64,000 nucleotides of DNA from DASWJZ01 sp963792885 (GTDB taxonomy: Bacteria > Pseudomonadota > Alphaproteobacteria > Rhizobiales > Afifellaceae), in NCBI GenBank assembly GCA_963792885.1, contig CAWBXX010000001.1, positions 372,001 to 436,000 of the forward strand. The letters run 5' to 3'. The stretch's first letter is position 1. Each line of letters begins with the position of its first letter. The notes under the pieces are model-generated. The model was not told where the DNA came from. It searched no databases and saw nothing but the letters and a program-made list of their open reading frames with translations. The position numbers and the translations under genes were made by a program. This document shows positions 10,160-20,504 of this stretch, piece after piece.

Positions 10160-11074
10160 TCACTCCGCCGCCGCGAGTTCGGCTTTCACCTCGTCGAGGA
10201 GCGCCTTGGTCTGGCTCTTTTCGATGCGGGCGATGTCGTCCTGGTATTTCAGGAGCACGCCGAGCGTGTCGGAGACGACGCCCGTGTCGAGCGCCACCTG
10301 ATCGAGCTCGGTCAGCGCGCCGGCCCAGTCGATCGTCTCGGCGACGCCGGGCCGCTTGAAGAGGTCCTCGCGACGAAGCCGCTGAACGAAGGCAACCACT
10401 TCCGCGGCGAGCCGCTCACGGATGCCGGGGATGCGAGTCGTCACGATCTCAAGCTCGCGCGCGGCGTCGGGGTAGTCGACCCAGTGATAGAAGCAGCGGC
10501 GCTTCAGCGCGTCGTGGATCTCGCGCGTGCGGTTCGTGGTGACGACGACGATCGGAGGATGCTCCGCGCGGATGGTACCGACCTCCGGCACCGTCACCTG
10601 GTTGTCGGCGAGGACTTCGAGCAGGAACGCCTCGAACGCCTCGTCGGCGCGGTCGAGCTCGTCGATCAGGAGGATCGGCGGGCCGGCGAGGTCCGGTTCA
10701 AGCGCCTGCAGGATCGGGCGCTTGATCAGGAAGCGGTCGGTGAAGATGTCCTTCGACAGCGTGTCGCGATCGATGTCGCCGGCGGCCTCCGCGAGCCTGA
10801 TCTCCACCATCTGCGCCGCGTAGTTCCACTCATAGACGGCGGAGGCTACGTCGAGCCCCTCGTAGCACTGAAGGCGGATCAGCTTGCGCCCGAGCGTCTC
10901 GGCCAAAACCTTGGCGATCTCGGTCTTGCCCACCCCTGCCTCGCCTTCGAGGAAGAGCGGGCGGCCCATCTTCAGTGAGAGGTAAAGCACGGTCGCAAGC
11001 GACCGGTCGGCGATATAGCCGGCGGAGGAAAGCAGGGTCAGGGTTTCGTCGATAGAAGTGGGGACGGCAGGCAT
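10160..11074 (-). CDS. MoxR family AAA+ ATPase
   Basis: A 304-residue AAA+ ATPase with Walker A FLEGEAGVGKTEIAKVLAE (about residues 39-57), Walker B PILLIDELDRADEAFEAFLLEVL (about 132-154), sensor 1 IVVVTTNRTREIHDALKRRCFYHW and a C-terminal lid. This is the MoxR family, which remodels or activates target enzymes together with VWA-domain partners. The CoxE-like VWA gene is immediately downstream, separated only by the inverted-repeat element, so the two most likely form a chaperone complex. The client is not evident nearby. Divergent from the winged-helix gene at 11162. Confidence 0.92.
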   Translation of the reverse strand: MPAVPTSIDETLTLLSSAGYIADRSLATVLYLSLKMGRPLFLEGEAGVGKTEIAKVLAETLGRKLIRLQCYEGLDVASAVYEWNYAAQMVEIRLAEAAGDIDRDTLSKDIFTDRFLIKRPILQALEPDLAGPPILLIDELDRADEAFEAFLLEVLADNQVTVPEVGTIRAEHPPIVVVTTNRTREIHDALKRRCFYHWVDYPDAARELEIVTTRIPGIRERLAAEVVAFVQRLRREDLFKRPGVAETIDWAGALTELDQVALDTGVVSDTLGVLLKYQDDIARIEKSQTKALLDEVKAELAAAE

Positions 11075-11161
11075 GCGGACTCGGCAAAAACTGGAGAACA
11101 GTCGCTATATAGGGCAGGAATCCGCCCGCCGCACCGTCGAATTGTCGCCCCACCGCACAGA

Positions 11162-12323
11162 ATGGCACGCATCGTTAAGCCCAAGCCAATCTCGTTCCCG
11201 GAAGCCCGCCGCATCTGGCTCCGCACGCAGCGGCTCGATGCGCCGGCGCCGTTCGGCAGCGGGGCGGAGGCGACGCGCGCGGCGGTCGAGCACCTGGGCT
11301 ACGTGCAGATCGACACGATCCACGTGATCGAGCGCTCACATCACCACATCCTCCATACCCGCATTCCGGACTATCGACGCGAGGATCTCCACCGCGCGCA
11401 GAGCACCGACAAGTCCATTTTCGAATACTGGACGCACGCGCTCTCCTATGTGCCGACCGAAGACTTCCGCTTCTTCGTCAGCGCGATGCGGCGCGAAGGG
11501 TTCGGGCCCAAGCGCTGGTTCGGATCGGTGACGAAAGCGGAACTCCGACGCGTGCTGCGGCTCCTGAAAACAGAGGGGGCGCTAACGATCCGCGACATCG
11601 ACGACGAGGAACTCGTCGAGAAGGAGCACCCGTGGGCGAGCCGCAAGCCCTCGAAGCGGGCGCTGCAGCTCGCCTTCCACATGGGTCGCGTCACCATCGC
11701 CGAACGGAACGGCATGCTTGAAGACCTACGAGCTGACCGATCGGCATTTCGGCTGGGAGAAGCTTCCGCGCCCTGCCACCGAGCGCGAGGTGACGGAATA
11801 TCTCCTCGACCGCGCACTCCGGGCGCAGGGGATCATCAGCCTCAATTCCGCCTGCTACATGGACGCGCCGCGAAAGCCCGCGATGCGGAAGCTGATCGAG
11901 CGGCGCGTGCGGCGCGGCGAACTTGTGCCGGTGGCAATCGAAGGCGCCGGCAAGACGGAGCACTGGGCAAAGCCGGAGACAGTCGAGGACGCCCTGCCCG
12001 GCTTGGAGCTCGTCCACATCCTGTCGCCATTCGACCCGCTCATCATCCAGCGGAAGCGGTTGAACCTCTTCTTCGGCTACGAGCACCGCTTCGAGGCCTA
12101 TGTGCCGAAGGAGAAGCGGGTCCTCGGCTATTTCGCGCTTCCGGTGCTCGTCGGCGACGAGATCGTTGCCGCGATCGACCTCAAAACCGACCGCGCCAAC
12201 GGCAAGCTGCTCATGCAAAAATGGACCTGGGTGGGCAATGGTGCGCCGCGTTCGCACAAGCGTCGGATCGAAGAGGCGCTGCAGCGGTTCGAGCGGTTCC
12301 AGCTCGACCGGTCGCTGTCTTGA
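11162..12323 (+). CDS. YcaQ-type winged-helix DNA glycosylase family protein (one-base frameshift)
   Basis: A 386-residue protein after one correction. The first frame (11162 on) reads MARIVKPKPISFPEARRIW, then GYVQIDTIHVIERSHHHIL with the Q-x-D element that in YcaQ is catalytic. The second frame carries TYELTDRHFGWEKLP, SPFDPLIIQRKRLNLFFGYEHRFEAYVP and GDEIVAAIDLKTDR. They join if one T is removed from CTTG at 11718-11719 (ATG CTG AAG). The family, called HTH_42 or crosslink repair glycosylase, excises damaged bases including interstrand crosslinks in E. coli YcaQ. The break falls in a homopolymer and looks like a sequence error. Confidence 0.85.
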
Positions 12324-12402
12324 CGTCTTCGCCGGACGTTCCGGACCCTGCACCGGGGACGCTTGCGGGAAGCGCCCTAAGAGCAACGTTCCGCGTTAGC
12401 CC

Positions 12403-12603
12403 TCAGAGTGAGGCAATCGAAGAGAGCTGACTTTCCAGAACAACGCGCTGCTGCGATCCGCCCGTACTCTGGATCCTGTAATGCCAATCGCCGCGCTCTT
12501 CGGGGAGTAGGGCCACAACCTTATAGATGCCGGCGACCCCGCGATTGATCGCGGCCGAGGAAAGCCGCACCGACTGGCCTACCTTGAACTTATGACTTGG
12601 CAT
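12403..12603 (-). CDS. Small conserved hypothetical protein
   Basis: A 66-residue protein, MPSHKFKVGQSVRLSS at the start and RVVLESQLSSIAS at the end. The pattern of short strands (FKVGQSVRL, GIYKVVALLP, WHYRIQS, QQRVVLESQL) suggests a small SH3-like or KOW-like barrel, but no named domain was recognised. I have the impression of similar short proteins in Rhizobiales but cannot name them. The start at 12603 was chosen over an in-frame ATG 18 bases upstream because it is followed by the conserved-looking start and preceded by a GGGAG sequence. Confidence 0.6.
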   Translation of the reverse strand: MPSHKFKVGQSVRLSSAAINRGVAGIYKVVALLPEERGDWHYRIQSTGGSQQRVVLESQLSSIASL

Positions 12604-12672
12604 GAAAAGCTCCCTGCGCAAATCGATCGAGAGCGCGGAGGCCGCGCTCTCGAGATTTCACGCGTTGGTCGG

Positions 12673-12882
12673 TTACGCCGCCTGGAGATTCGCCGCAGCT
12701 TCCTTGCCGCTGCGCCGATCGGCTTGCACGTCGAAAGAGAGCTTCTGGCCCTCGACCAAGCCGCGCATACCGGCCGCTTCGAGCGCGGTTGCATGGACGA
12801 AAACGTCCTTGCTGCCGTCGTCGGGCGCGATGAAGCCGAAGCCTTTTTGCGAGTTATAGAATTTTACTGTGCCTGTTTTCAT
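12673..12882 (-). CDS. cspA: Cold-shock domain protein (CspA family)
   Basis: A 69-residue single cold-shock domain. RNP1 is visible as KGFGFIAPDDG (about residues 13-23) and RNP2 as DVFVHATAL (about 26-34), followed by GQKLSFDVQADRRSGKEAAANLQ. Such proteins bind single-stranded nucleic acid and melt RNA structure. ATG at 12882 is preceded by AAAAGGAACATCCC, a reasonable ribosome binding site. About 300 bases upstream carry no gene and could be a long leader, a common feature of cold-shock genes. Confidence 0.95.
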   Translation of the reverse strand: MKTGTVKFYNSQKGFGFIAPDDGSKDVFVHATALEAAGMRGLVEGQKLSFDVQADRRSGKEAAANLQAA

Positions 12883-13208
12883 GGGATGTTCCTTTTCACT
12901 GTCAGTTGCACGCGAGAACAGCCGCGCAACGCGGCGTGTCCGGTTCAGAATCGAGATTTGGAGAGATAGTCTGAACGTGCGCCCGGCAGTGCCAGGACGA
13001 AACGGCCCAGTTGTCCGGCCAAAGATCGATCCTTGCATGTAAGGGAGCATTGCGACTTGTTCAAGGCTGACGCGGAATCCTGCTGCCGGCGCGGAGACTT
13101 GGCCCACCGCAATCTGTCTGGCGCGAGGTCGCCCCACACGCTCGCAGCGCCGCTCCTCACCATAAGGGCTGCCAGCGAACCCCAAATGCGCTAGTTCTGC
13201 CCCGACAA
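12883..13208. other. Gene-free stretch between cspA and pcaB
   Basis: 326 bases between divergent genes. On the minus strand it would be the leader and promoter of the cold-shock gene; a small GCCGCGCAACGCGGC inverted repeat at about 12920-12934 could fold in the transcript. On the plus strand it holds the promoter of the pca genes. No regulator site for PcaQ or PcaR types was recognised with confidence. Confidence 0.4.
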
Positions 13209-14558
13209 ATGCCCAGTTCCACTCTTTTCTCGCCGATCTTCGCCTCAGCGACTGTCGGCGAGGTCTTCTCCGACCGTGCGCTCCTGCAGGGGATGCTCGA
13301 TTTCGAGGCGGCGCTCGCCGCTTCGGAGGCGGAGGTCGGAATCATCCCGGCGACCGCGGTGGCGCCGATCAAATCGGCCTGCGACGCCGGGCTCTACGAC
13401 ATCGCAGAGATCGGAAAGGCCGCGGGGCCTGCGGGCAATGTCGCCATCCCGCTGGTCAAGGCGCTGACCGCAAAGGTCAACGAGCGGGCGCGCGGCTATG
13501 TCCATTGGGGGGCGACCAGCCAGGACGTGATCGACACGGGCTTCGCGCTTTGCGCGAAGCGCGCAACCGCGATCATGCGCGGCGACGCCATGGCTTCGAT
13601 CGCGGCACTCACGGCGCTGATCGAGAGGCATCGCGGCAGCGTCATGGCCGGCCGCACGTTGATGCAGCAGGCTCTGCCGATCACGTTCGCCTACAAGGCC
13701 GCGGTCTGGCTCTCCGGTCTCGCGCACGCATTGGAACACCTGAACCGTGCCGAGGACGCGCTTGCGCTACAATTCGGCGGCGCTGCGGGGACGCTTGCGG
13801 CGCTCGGCGCCGACGGCGCGAAGGTCAGAGGCGTGCTTGCGGCGCGACTCAAGCTGAACGAAGCGCCGATCACTTGGCATACCGAGCGCGGGCGCATTTT
13901 CGATATCGCCGCCGCGCTCGCTGGGCTCTCCGGGGCTTCGGCGAAGATCGCGACGGACGTCGCTCTCCTCATGCAGACCGAGGTCGGCGAGGTCTTCGAG
14001 CCTGCGGCGCCCGGCAAGGGCGGCTCATCCACGTTGCCGCACAAGCGCAATCCGGTCGGCTCAATCGCGATCCGCGCCAACCATCGCCGCATCTCCGGAA
14101 TGATGGCGACGATCGCGATGGGGCTTGAACAGGAGCACGAGCGCGCCGCCGGCGCCTGGGCGGCGGAATGGGAGACGCTGCGCGAGCTCTTCGTGCTTTC
14201 CGCGGGGAGCATCGAGCGGCTGCGTGAGATGCTTTCCGGCCTCGAGGTCGATCCGGAGCGGATGCGCCGAAACCTCGACGCGACGCTCGGCCTGCCGCTT
14301 GCCGAAAGCCTGATGATGGCGCTTGCGCCGAAGATCGGGCGCATGGAGGCGCATCATCGCGTCGAGGCGGCGTCGAAGCTCGCGCTCGCCAGCGACCGCC
14401 CGCTTGTCGAGGTCGCGAAGGCCGAGCCGGCGATCGCCGGCAACATCAGCGTCGAGGAGATCGATCGCGCGCTCGACCCTCGTCACTACCTCGGCAGCGC
14501 CGAGGCGATGATCGAGGCAGCGCTCAAAGCGGCGCGCGCTGTGACGGAGGCGCGTTGA
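13209..14558 (+). CDS. pcaB: 3-carboxy-cis,cis-muconate cycloisomerase
   Basis: A 449-residue member of the fumarase/aspartase superfamily with the PcaB hallmarks: YVHWGATSQDVIDTGFAL (about residues 97-114), the Gly-Ser-Ser-Thr signature loop KGGSSTLPHKRNPVGS (about 270-285), and a long C-terminal helical domain. PcaB converts 3-carboxy-cis,cis-muconate to 4-carboxymuconolactone in the protocatechuate branch of the beta-ketoadipate pathway. The next gene, pcaD, overlaps the stop by one base. pcaC, pcaG and pcaH are not in the window. Confidence 0.93.
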   Translation: MPSSTLFSPIFASATVGEVFSDRALLQGMLDFEAALAASEAEVGIIPATAVAPIKSACDAGLYDIAEIGKAAGPAGNVAIPLVKALTAKVNERARGYVHWGATSQDVIDTGFALCAKRATAIMRGDAMASIAALTALIERHRGSVMAGRTLMQQALPITFAYKAAVWLSGLAHALEHLNRAEDALALQFGGAAGTLAALGADGAKVRGVLAARLKLNEAPITWHTERGRIFDIAAALAGLSGASAKIATDVALLMQTEVGEVFEPAAPGKGGSSTLPHKRNPVGSIAIRANHRRISGMMATIAMGLEQEHERAAGAWAAEWETLRELFVLSAGSIERLREMLSGLEVDPERMRRNLDATLGLPLAESLMMALAPKIGRMEAHHRVEAASKLALASDRPLVEVAKAEPAIAGNISVEEIDRALDPRHYLGSAEAMIEAALKAARAVTEAR

Positions 14559-15370
14559 TGGCGGCGGTGACGGTCGGCGACGGCGCGCGCATCCACTACG
14601 AGATCGAAGGACGCGGCGACGGCCCTCCCCTCATCTTCTCAAACTCGCTCGGCACCAATCTTCACATGTGGGACGAGCAGGCGAAGGAAGCTCAAGGGCT
14701 CGGCTTCCGCGTGATCCGCTACGACCAGCGCGGCCACGGCCAGTCGGACGCGCCAGGCGGCGAATACACACTGAAGCGCCTCGCCGACGACGTGATCGAT
14801 CTCCTCGACGCGCTCGAGATCGAGAAGGCGGTATTCTGTGGCCTGTCGATGGGCGGCATGACCGGCATGCACCTCGCCAAGCGTCATTCGCCACGCTTCT
14901 CGCGGCTCGCGCTCTGCAACACATCCGCATGGATGCCACCGCGCGAGAACTGGGACCTGCGCATCAAGACCGTGAACGAAAGCGGTCTGGAAGCAATCGT
15001 CGACCGTGTCCTCGGGCTCTGGTTCACGCCCGAATTTCGCGAGCGCGCGCCGACCGAGGTCGATCGCATCCGCGCCATGTTCCTTGCGAACGACCCCGGT
15101 GGCTATAACGGCTGCTGCGCCGCCGTTCGCGACATGGACGAGCGGGATCGTCTCGGCACGATCGAGGCTCCGGTTCTCGTGGTGATCGGCGCTCATGACC
15201 TGTCGACGACGCCGGAGGCCGGCCAATATGTCGTCAAGCACATTCCCGGTGCGCAAAAAGCGGTGCTCGACAGCGCGCACCTCTCGAACATCGAGCGCCG
15301 CGACGACTTCAATCGCATCGTGCTCGGATTCCTGTCGGGCGCCCACCACGGCAGCGCGCCGGGCGCATGA
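14558..15370 (+). CDS. pcaD: 3-oxoadipate enol-lactonase
   Basis: A 270-residue alpha/beta hydrolase. The nucleophile elbow FCGLSMGGMTGMHLAKRH (about residues 93-110, Ser in GLSMGG), an oxyanion-loop NSLGTNLHMWD, an acid IGAHDLSTTPEAG and a late His in SAHLSNIERRDDF give the full triad. The family hydrolyses 3-oxoadipate enol-lactone to 3-oxoadipate. TGATG at 14556-14560 couples it to pcaB. The downstream DUF5996 gene overlaps its stop by 4 bases. Confidence 0.9.
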   Translation: MAAVTVGDGARIHYEIEGRGDGPPLIFSNSLGTNLHMWDEQAKEAQGLGFRVIRYDQRGHGQSDAPGGEYTLKRLADDVIDLLDALEIEKAVFCGLSMGGMTGMHLAKRHSPRFSRLALCNTSAWMPPRENWDLRIKTVNESGLEAIVDRVLGLWFTPEFRERAPTEVDRIRAMFLANDPGGYNGCCAAVRDMDERDRLGTIEAPVLVVIGAHDLSTTPEAGQYVVKHIPGAQKAVLDSAHLSNIERRDDFNRIVLGFLSGAHHGSAPGA

Positions 15371-16290
15371 GCGTGCCCGTTGACGAAGCGATGTGGCCGG
15401 AGGCGCCGGTCGAGGGTTGGCTCGAAACGGCGGCGACGCTGCAGATGTGGTCGCAGATCGTCGGCAAGGTGCGCCTCGCCCGCTCGCCGCGTGAGAACCA
15501 TTGGTGGCACGTCGCGCTCTATCTGACGGCGCGCGGCCTCACGACATCGGCGATCCCGGATGGCATGGGCGCGTTTCAGATCGATTTCGATTTTCTCGAT
15601 CACCGCCTGATTATCGCGAAGAGCGACGGCCGGCGCGACGAGATGCAGCTTGCCGCCGTGCGCTCCGTCGCGGAGTTCTACGATGCGTTCATAAGCCGGC
15701 TCAGAGCGCTCGATATTAACGTCGCGATCTGGCCGGTGCCGGTAGAGGTCATGGTCGCCGTGCCCTTCAAGGAGAACGGCGCGCAGTGCGTGTATGTGCC
15801 GGCGGTCGCAGAGCGCATGTGGCGCATCCTCCTTGTCGCAGACGCCGCATTGAAGCGTTTCCGCTGGAGCTTTCTCGGCAAGTCGAGCCCATCGCATTTC
15901 TTCTGGGGAAGCTTCGATTTGGCGATGACGCGCTTTTCTGGTCGACCCGCGCCGCAGCACCCGGGCGGCGTGCCGAATCTCGCCGACTGGGTGACGCGCG
16001 AAGCCTATTCACACGAAGTGTGGAGCGCAGGCTTCTGGCCGGGGACGGCGGGAGGCTTCGAGCGCCCCGCCTTCTACGCCTACGCCTATCCGGAGCCGGC
16101 CGGCTTTGCCGCCGCACATGTTCAACCCGAGGCGGCGTCTTACGATCCAACGCTCCGAGAGTTCCTGCTCCCCTACGATGCGGTGCGGGCGCTTTCCGAC
16201 CCCGAAGCCGCCGTCGCGGCCTTCCTGCAATCGACCTACGAGGCAGCGGCCGATCTCGGATCGTGGGATCGCGCCCGGCTGGAACGCTGA
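15367..16290 (+). CDS. DUF5996 family protein
   Basis: A 307-residue soluble protein of unknown function. The N-terminal TAATLQMWSQIVGKVRLARSPRENHWWHVALYLTARGLTTSAIP (about residues 20-63) and the mid-region ending HFFWGSFDLAMTRFSGRPAP (about 178-197) match what I know of DUF5996. The C-terminal AYAYPEPAGFA and LLPYDAVR segments are also typical. Many Trp and His residues are conserved in the family, but no catalytic role is known. It starts inside the pcaD stop (ATGA), so it is cotranscribed with pcaBD; whether it acts in aromatic catabolism is an open inference. Confidence 0.85.
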   Translation: MSVPVDEAMWPEAPVEGWLETAATLQMWSQIVGKVRLARSPRENHWWHVALYLTARGLTTSAIPDGMGAFQIDFDFLDHRLIIAKSDGRRDEMQLAAVRSVAEFYDAFISRLRALDINVAIWPVPVEVMVAVPFKENGAQCVYVPAVAERMWRILLVADAALKRFRWSFLGKSSPSHFFWGSFDLAMTRFSGRPAPQHPGGVPNLADWVTREAYSHEVWSAGFWPGTAGGFERPAFYAYAYPEPAGFAAAHVQPEAASYDPTLREFLLPYDAVRALSDPEAAVAAFLQSTYEAAADLGSWDRARLER

Positions 16291-16471
16291 ACGCTACGAT
16301 TGACGGCGCGGCGGTACGGGGCTTGCATGGCCCAACTCGGTTCCCGCGCAGGCTTTCGGTGCATGAGTTGTGCGTCTCACGAGGCCTTGCTACCGTGCTT
16401 GATCGACATCCGGCCGAACCGGATGCTGACCAATTAATGCGGGACAACAACCCGCGAGGGGGAAAAGGCGG

Positions 16472-17395
<924 letters not shown>

Positions 17396-17396
17396 C

Positions 17397-18866
17397 ATGG
17401 CGGCGGACGCTTCCCGGGAACCGACCGCTGACATCACCCCGGAAGGGGCCGAGATCCAGGAAGAGGAGCGCGCCCGCGCTTACGCCGGCGAGCCGCCGGC
17501 GGTGACCCCGATGCTGTCGGGCGATCTGCTCACGGCGTCGCTCAAGGATTCCGCGGTGGCGGCGCTTATCACGCTCGCCCTCGCCGGACCGCTGGTCGGA
17601 CTGGAGACGGTCGCCGTCGGCGCGAGCAGCAACCTGCGGCTCGATACACACTGGGGATCGGTGGCGATTGCCGTCGCCATCGTCTTCTTCGGCCGGCTCC
17701 TCCTCAACGTGTTCGTGTGGAAGGCGGAGCGTCCGGTTACGGGTCGGTTTGCGGAGGGCTTCGCCGGGCTTCCGTCCATCCCCAATGTCGGCCCCGTTGC
17801 GTCGGGGCTGTTCCTCGCGGCTGCATTCGCCATCCCGGCGGTGACGGTCTTCTACTTCCCGCAGCAGAGCCGCTACGTGCTCGACCTCGGCACGCTGATC
17901 CTGACCTACGTGATGCTCGGCTGGGGGCTCAACATCGTGGTCGGGCTCGCCGGCCTGCTCGATCTCGGCTACGTCGCGTTTTATGCGGTCGGCGCCTATT
18001 CGTACGCCCTGATTGCCGAGCATTTCGGCTGGTCATTCTGGGCCTGCTTGCCCTTCGCCGGTTTGCTCGCCGCCTGCTGGGGCCTGATCCTCGGCTTCCC
18101 GGTGCTCAGGCTGCGCGGCGACTATCTTGCCATCGTCACGCTCGCCTTCGGCGAAATCGTCCGCCTCGTCCTGATCAACTGGTACGGTTTCACGCACGGA
18201 CCGGACGGCATCAACAACGTGCCGCGGCCGAGCTTCTTCGGCCTGGAGTTCACCCGCGGCGCCGACGGCTTCGCCGCTCATTTCGATCTCAAATATTCAC
18301 CCAACCACAGGATTATCTTCCTCTACTATCTGATCCTGGTTCTCGCGCTCGTCACCAACTTCGTGACGCTGCGCATCCGCCGCTTGCCCGTCGGCCGCGC
18401 TTGGGAAGCGCTCAGGGAAGACGAGATCGCCTGCCGCTCGCTTGGCATCAACACCACCAACACCAAGCTGACCGCCTTCGCCATGGGTGCGATGTTCGGC
18501 GGCTTCGCCGGGTCGTTCTTCGCCACCCGCCAGGGGTTCATCTCGCCGGAGAGCTTCAACTTCGTGGAGTCGGCGACGATCCTTGCGATCGTCGTGCTCG
18601 GCGGGCTCGGGAGCCAGATCGGGGTCGCCGTGGCGGCGGTGGTGATGATCGGCGGCATCGAAATGCTGCGCAATCTGACCTTCCTCAAGGCGATCTTCGG
18701 CCCCGATTTCGATCCGACCCAATACCGAATGTTGATCTTCGGACTCGTCATGGTGGCGATAATGGTATGGCGGCCACGCGGCCTGGTTTCGACCCGAAAA
18801 CCATCGGTCTTTCTCAAGACCAAGAAGGCGGTGTCAGGCGCGCTCGTCGGCGAGGGGCACGGATGA
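17397..18866 (+). CDS. livM: Branched-chain amino acid ABC transporter permease LivM
   Basis: A 489-residue permease, one base after livH. The N-terminal 120 residues are an extension with two or three extra hydrophobic segments, as in the long LivM of Rhizobiales. The conserved core starts VLDLGTLILTYVMLGWGLNIVVGLAGLLDLGYVAFYAVGAYSYAL and continues through LRGDYLAIVTLAFGEIVRLV to the EAA-like PVGRAWEALREDEIACRSLGINTTNTKL. Its stop overlaps the livG start (ATGA). Confidence 0.94.
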   Translation: MAADASREPTADITPEGAEIQEEERARAYAGEPPAVTPMLSGDLLTASLKDSAVAALITLALAGPLVGLETVAVGASSNLRLDTHWGSVAIAVAIVFFGRLLLNVFVWKAERPVTGRFAEGFAGLPSIPNVGPVASGLFLAAAFAIPAVTVFYFPQQSRYVLDLGTLILTYVMLGWGLNIVVGLAGLLDLGYVAFYAVGAYSYALIAEHFGWSFWACLPFAGLLAACWGLILGFPVLRLRGDYLAIVTLAFGEIVRLVLINWYGFTHGPDGINNVPRPSFFGLEFTRGADGFAAHFDLKYSPNHRIIFLYYLILVLALVTNFVTLRIRRLPVGRAWEALREDEIACRSLGINTTNTKLTAFAMGAMFGGFAGSFFATRQGFISPESFNFVESATILAIVVLGGLGSQIGVAVAAVVMIGGIEMLRNLTFLKAIFGPDFDPTQYRMLIFGLVMVAIMVWRPRGLVSTRKPSVFLKTKKAVSGALVGEGHG

Positions 18867-19766
18867 CCCGGTGGGAAACCGACCCGATCCTGACCATCGA
18901 GCATCTGACCATGCGGTTCGGTGGTCTGGTGGCGATCGGCGACCTGTCGTTCTCCGTCGGCCGCGGCGACATCACCGCCCTCATCGGCCCGAACGGCGCC
19001 GGCAAGACCACGGTGTTCAACTGCATCACCGGATTTTACAAACCGACGGAAGGCCGCATCGCGCTGGCGCATACTCCGGAGGCCTTCAACGGCCTGCTCG
19101 CGGCGACTGACCGCGGCTCGCGGGCGAGTCAGCAGCGGCAAGCTCTTTCTGCTCGAGCGCATGCCCGAAAACGAAATCACACATCACGCGCGCGTTGCTC
19201 GCACCTTCCAGAACATCCGACTGTTCGGCGGCATGACCGTGCTCGAAAACCTCATGGTCGCCCAGCACAACAAGCTGATGGCGGCTTCCGGCTACAGTGT
19301 CATTGGTCTCTTCGGCCTGCCGTCATACCGCGCCGCGCTCCAGGAGGCCGTGGACAAGTCGGTCTACTGGTTGAAGCAAGTCGGTCTCTTGGAGCGCGCC
19401 GACGACCCCGCCTCCGATCTTCCCTACGGTGCACAGCGGCGCCTTGAGATCGCGCGCGCCATGTGCACCGACCCGCTGCTGCTTTGCCTCGACGAGCCGG
19501 CGGCCGGCCTGAACCCGCATGAATCCTCCGAACTCAACGAGTTGCTCCGCTTCATCCGCGACAAGCATGACCTGTCGGTGCTGCTCATCGAGCATGACAT
19601 GGGCGTGGTCATGGAGATTTCGGACCACATCGTCGTGCTCGACTACGGCGTGAAGATTTCCGACGGTTCCGCCGAGTTCGTGCGCAGCGACCCACGCGTC
19701 ATCGCCGCCTATCTCGGCGTCGCGGATGACGAGGTCAAGCACGTTGCGAAGGAGGCGGTGCAGTGA
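18863..19766 (+). CDS. livG: Branched-chain amino acid ABC transporter ATPase LivG (one-base frameshift)
   Basis: ATPase subunit, 300 residues after correction. The first frame has Walker A LIGPNGAGKTTVFNCITGFYKP; the second has FLLERMPENEITHHARVARTFQNIRLFGGMTVLENLMVAQ, the LivG-type signature LPYGAQRRLEIARAMC, Walker B LLLCLDEPAAGLNP and IEHDMGVVM. The switch between frames lies in about 19110-19135, near GAGTCAGCAGC; the change needed equals removal of one base. The start overlaps the livM stop and the stop overlaps the livF start (GTGA), as expected for an intact operon. Confidence 0.9.
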
Positions 19767-20489
19767 GCACGCCTCTTCTCACCGTTCGCGGGGTCTCGAC
19801 CTATTACGGCAAGATCATCGCGCTGCGCGGTGTCGACGTCGATGTCAACGAGGGTGAGATCGTCACCCTGATCGGCGCCAACGGCGCCGGCAAGTCGACG
19901 CTTATGATGACCATCTGCGGCAGCCCGCGAGCGCGCTCCGGCGCGATCCACTTCGACGGCACCGACATCACTCACATGCCGACCCACGAAATCATGCGCA
20001 TGGCGATCGCGCAGGCGCCGGAGGGGCGACACATCTTTCCGCGCATGACGGTGCTGGAAAACCTGCAGATGGGCTCCGTCGTTACGAGCGACGACCATTT
20101 CGACGAAGACCTGGCGCGCGTCTACGAAATCTTTCCGGTGCTCAAGCAGCGCTCCGTCCAGCGCGGCGGCACGCTATCCGGCGGCGAGCAACAGATGCTT
20201 GCCATCGCTCGCGCGCTCATGAGCCGGCCGCGCCTCTTGCTTCTCGACGAGCCTTCTCTCGGTCTTGGCGCCGCTTCTCGTCCGACAGATATTCACTGTG
20301 TTGCGCGAGCTGAACGAAAGGGACGGGCTGACCGTCTTTCTGGTCGAGCAGAACGCCTACCACGCACTGAAGCTTGCACACCGCGGCTATGTCATGGTCA
20401 ACGGCAAGATCACGATGGCGGGGACAGGCAAGGAGCTTCTCGCCCGGGAGGAGGTGCGCATGGCTTATCTCGAAGGTGGCAAGCACTAG
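19763..20489 (+). CDS. livF: Branched-chain amino acid ABC transporter ATPase LivF (one-base frameshift)
   Basis: ATPase subunit, 241 residues after correction. The first frame has VSTYYGKIIALRGVDVDV, Walker A LIGANGAGKSTLMMTICG, EGRHIFPRMTVLENLQMG and the signature LSGGEQQMLAIARALMSRP with Walker B LLLLDEPSLGL. The second frame continues APLLVRQIFTVLREL to GKELLAREEVRMAYLEGG. Removing one T of CTTG at 20265-20266 joins them inside the invariant DEPSLGLAPLLV motif. It starts with GTG. Because of the frameshift the first frame reads on into the binding protein gene, a false fusion. Confidence 0.92.
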
Positions 20490-20504
20490 CAGCGGGACGG
20501 CGTC

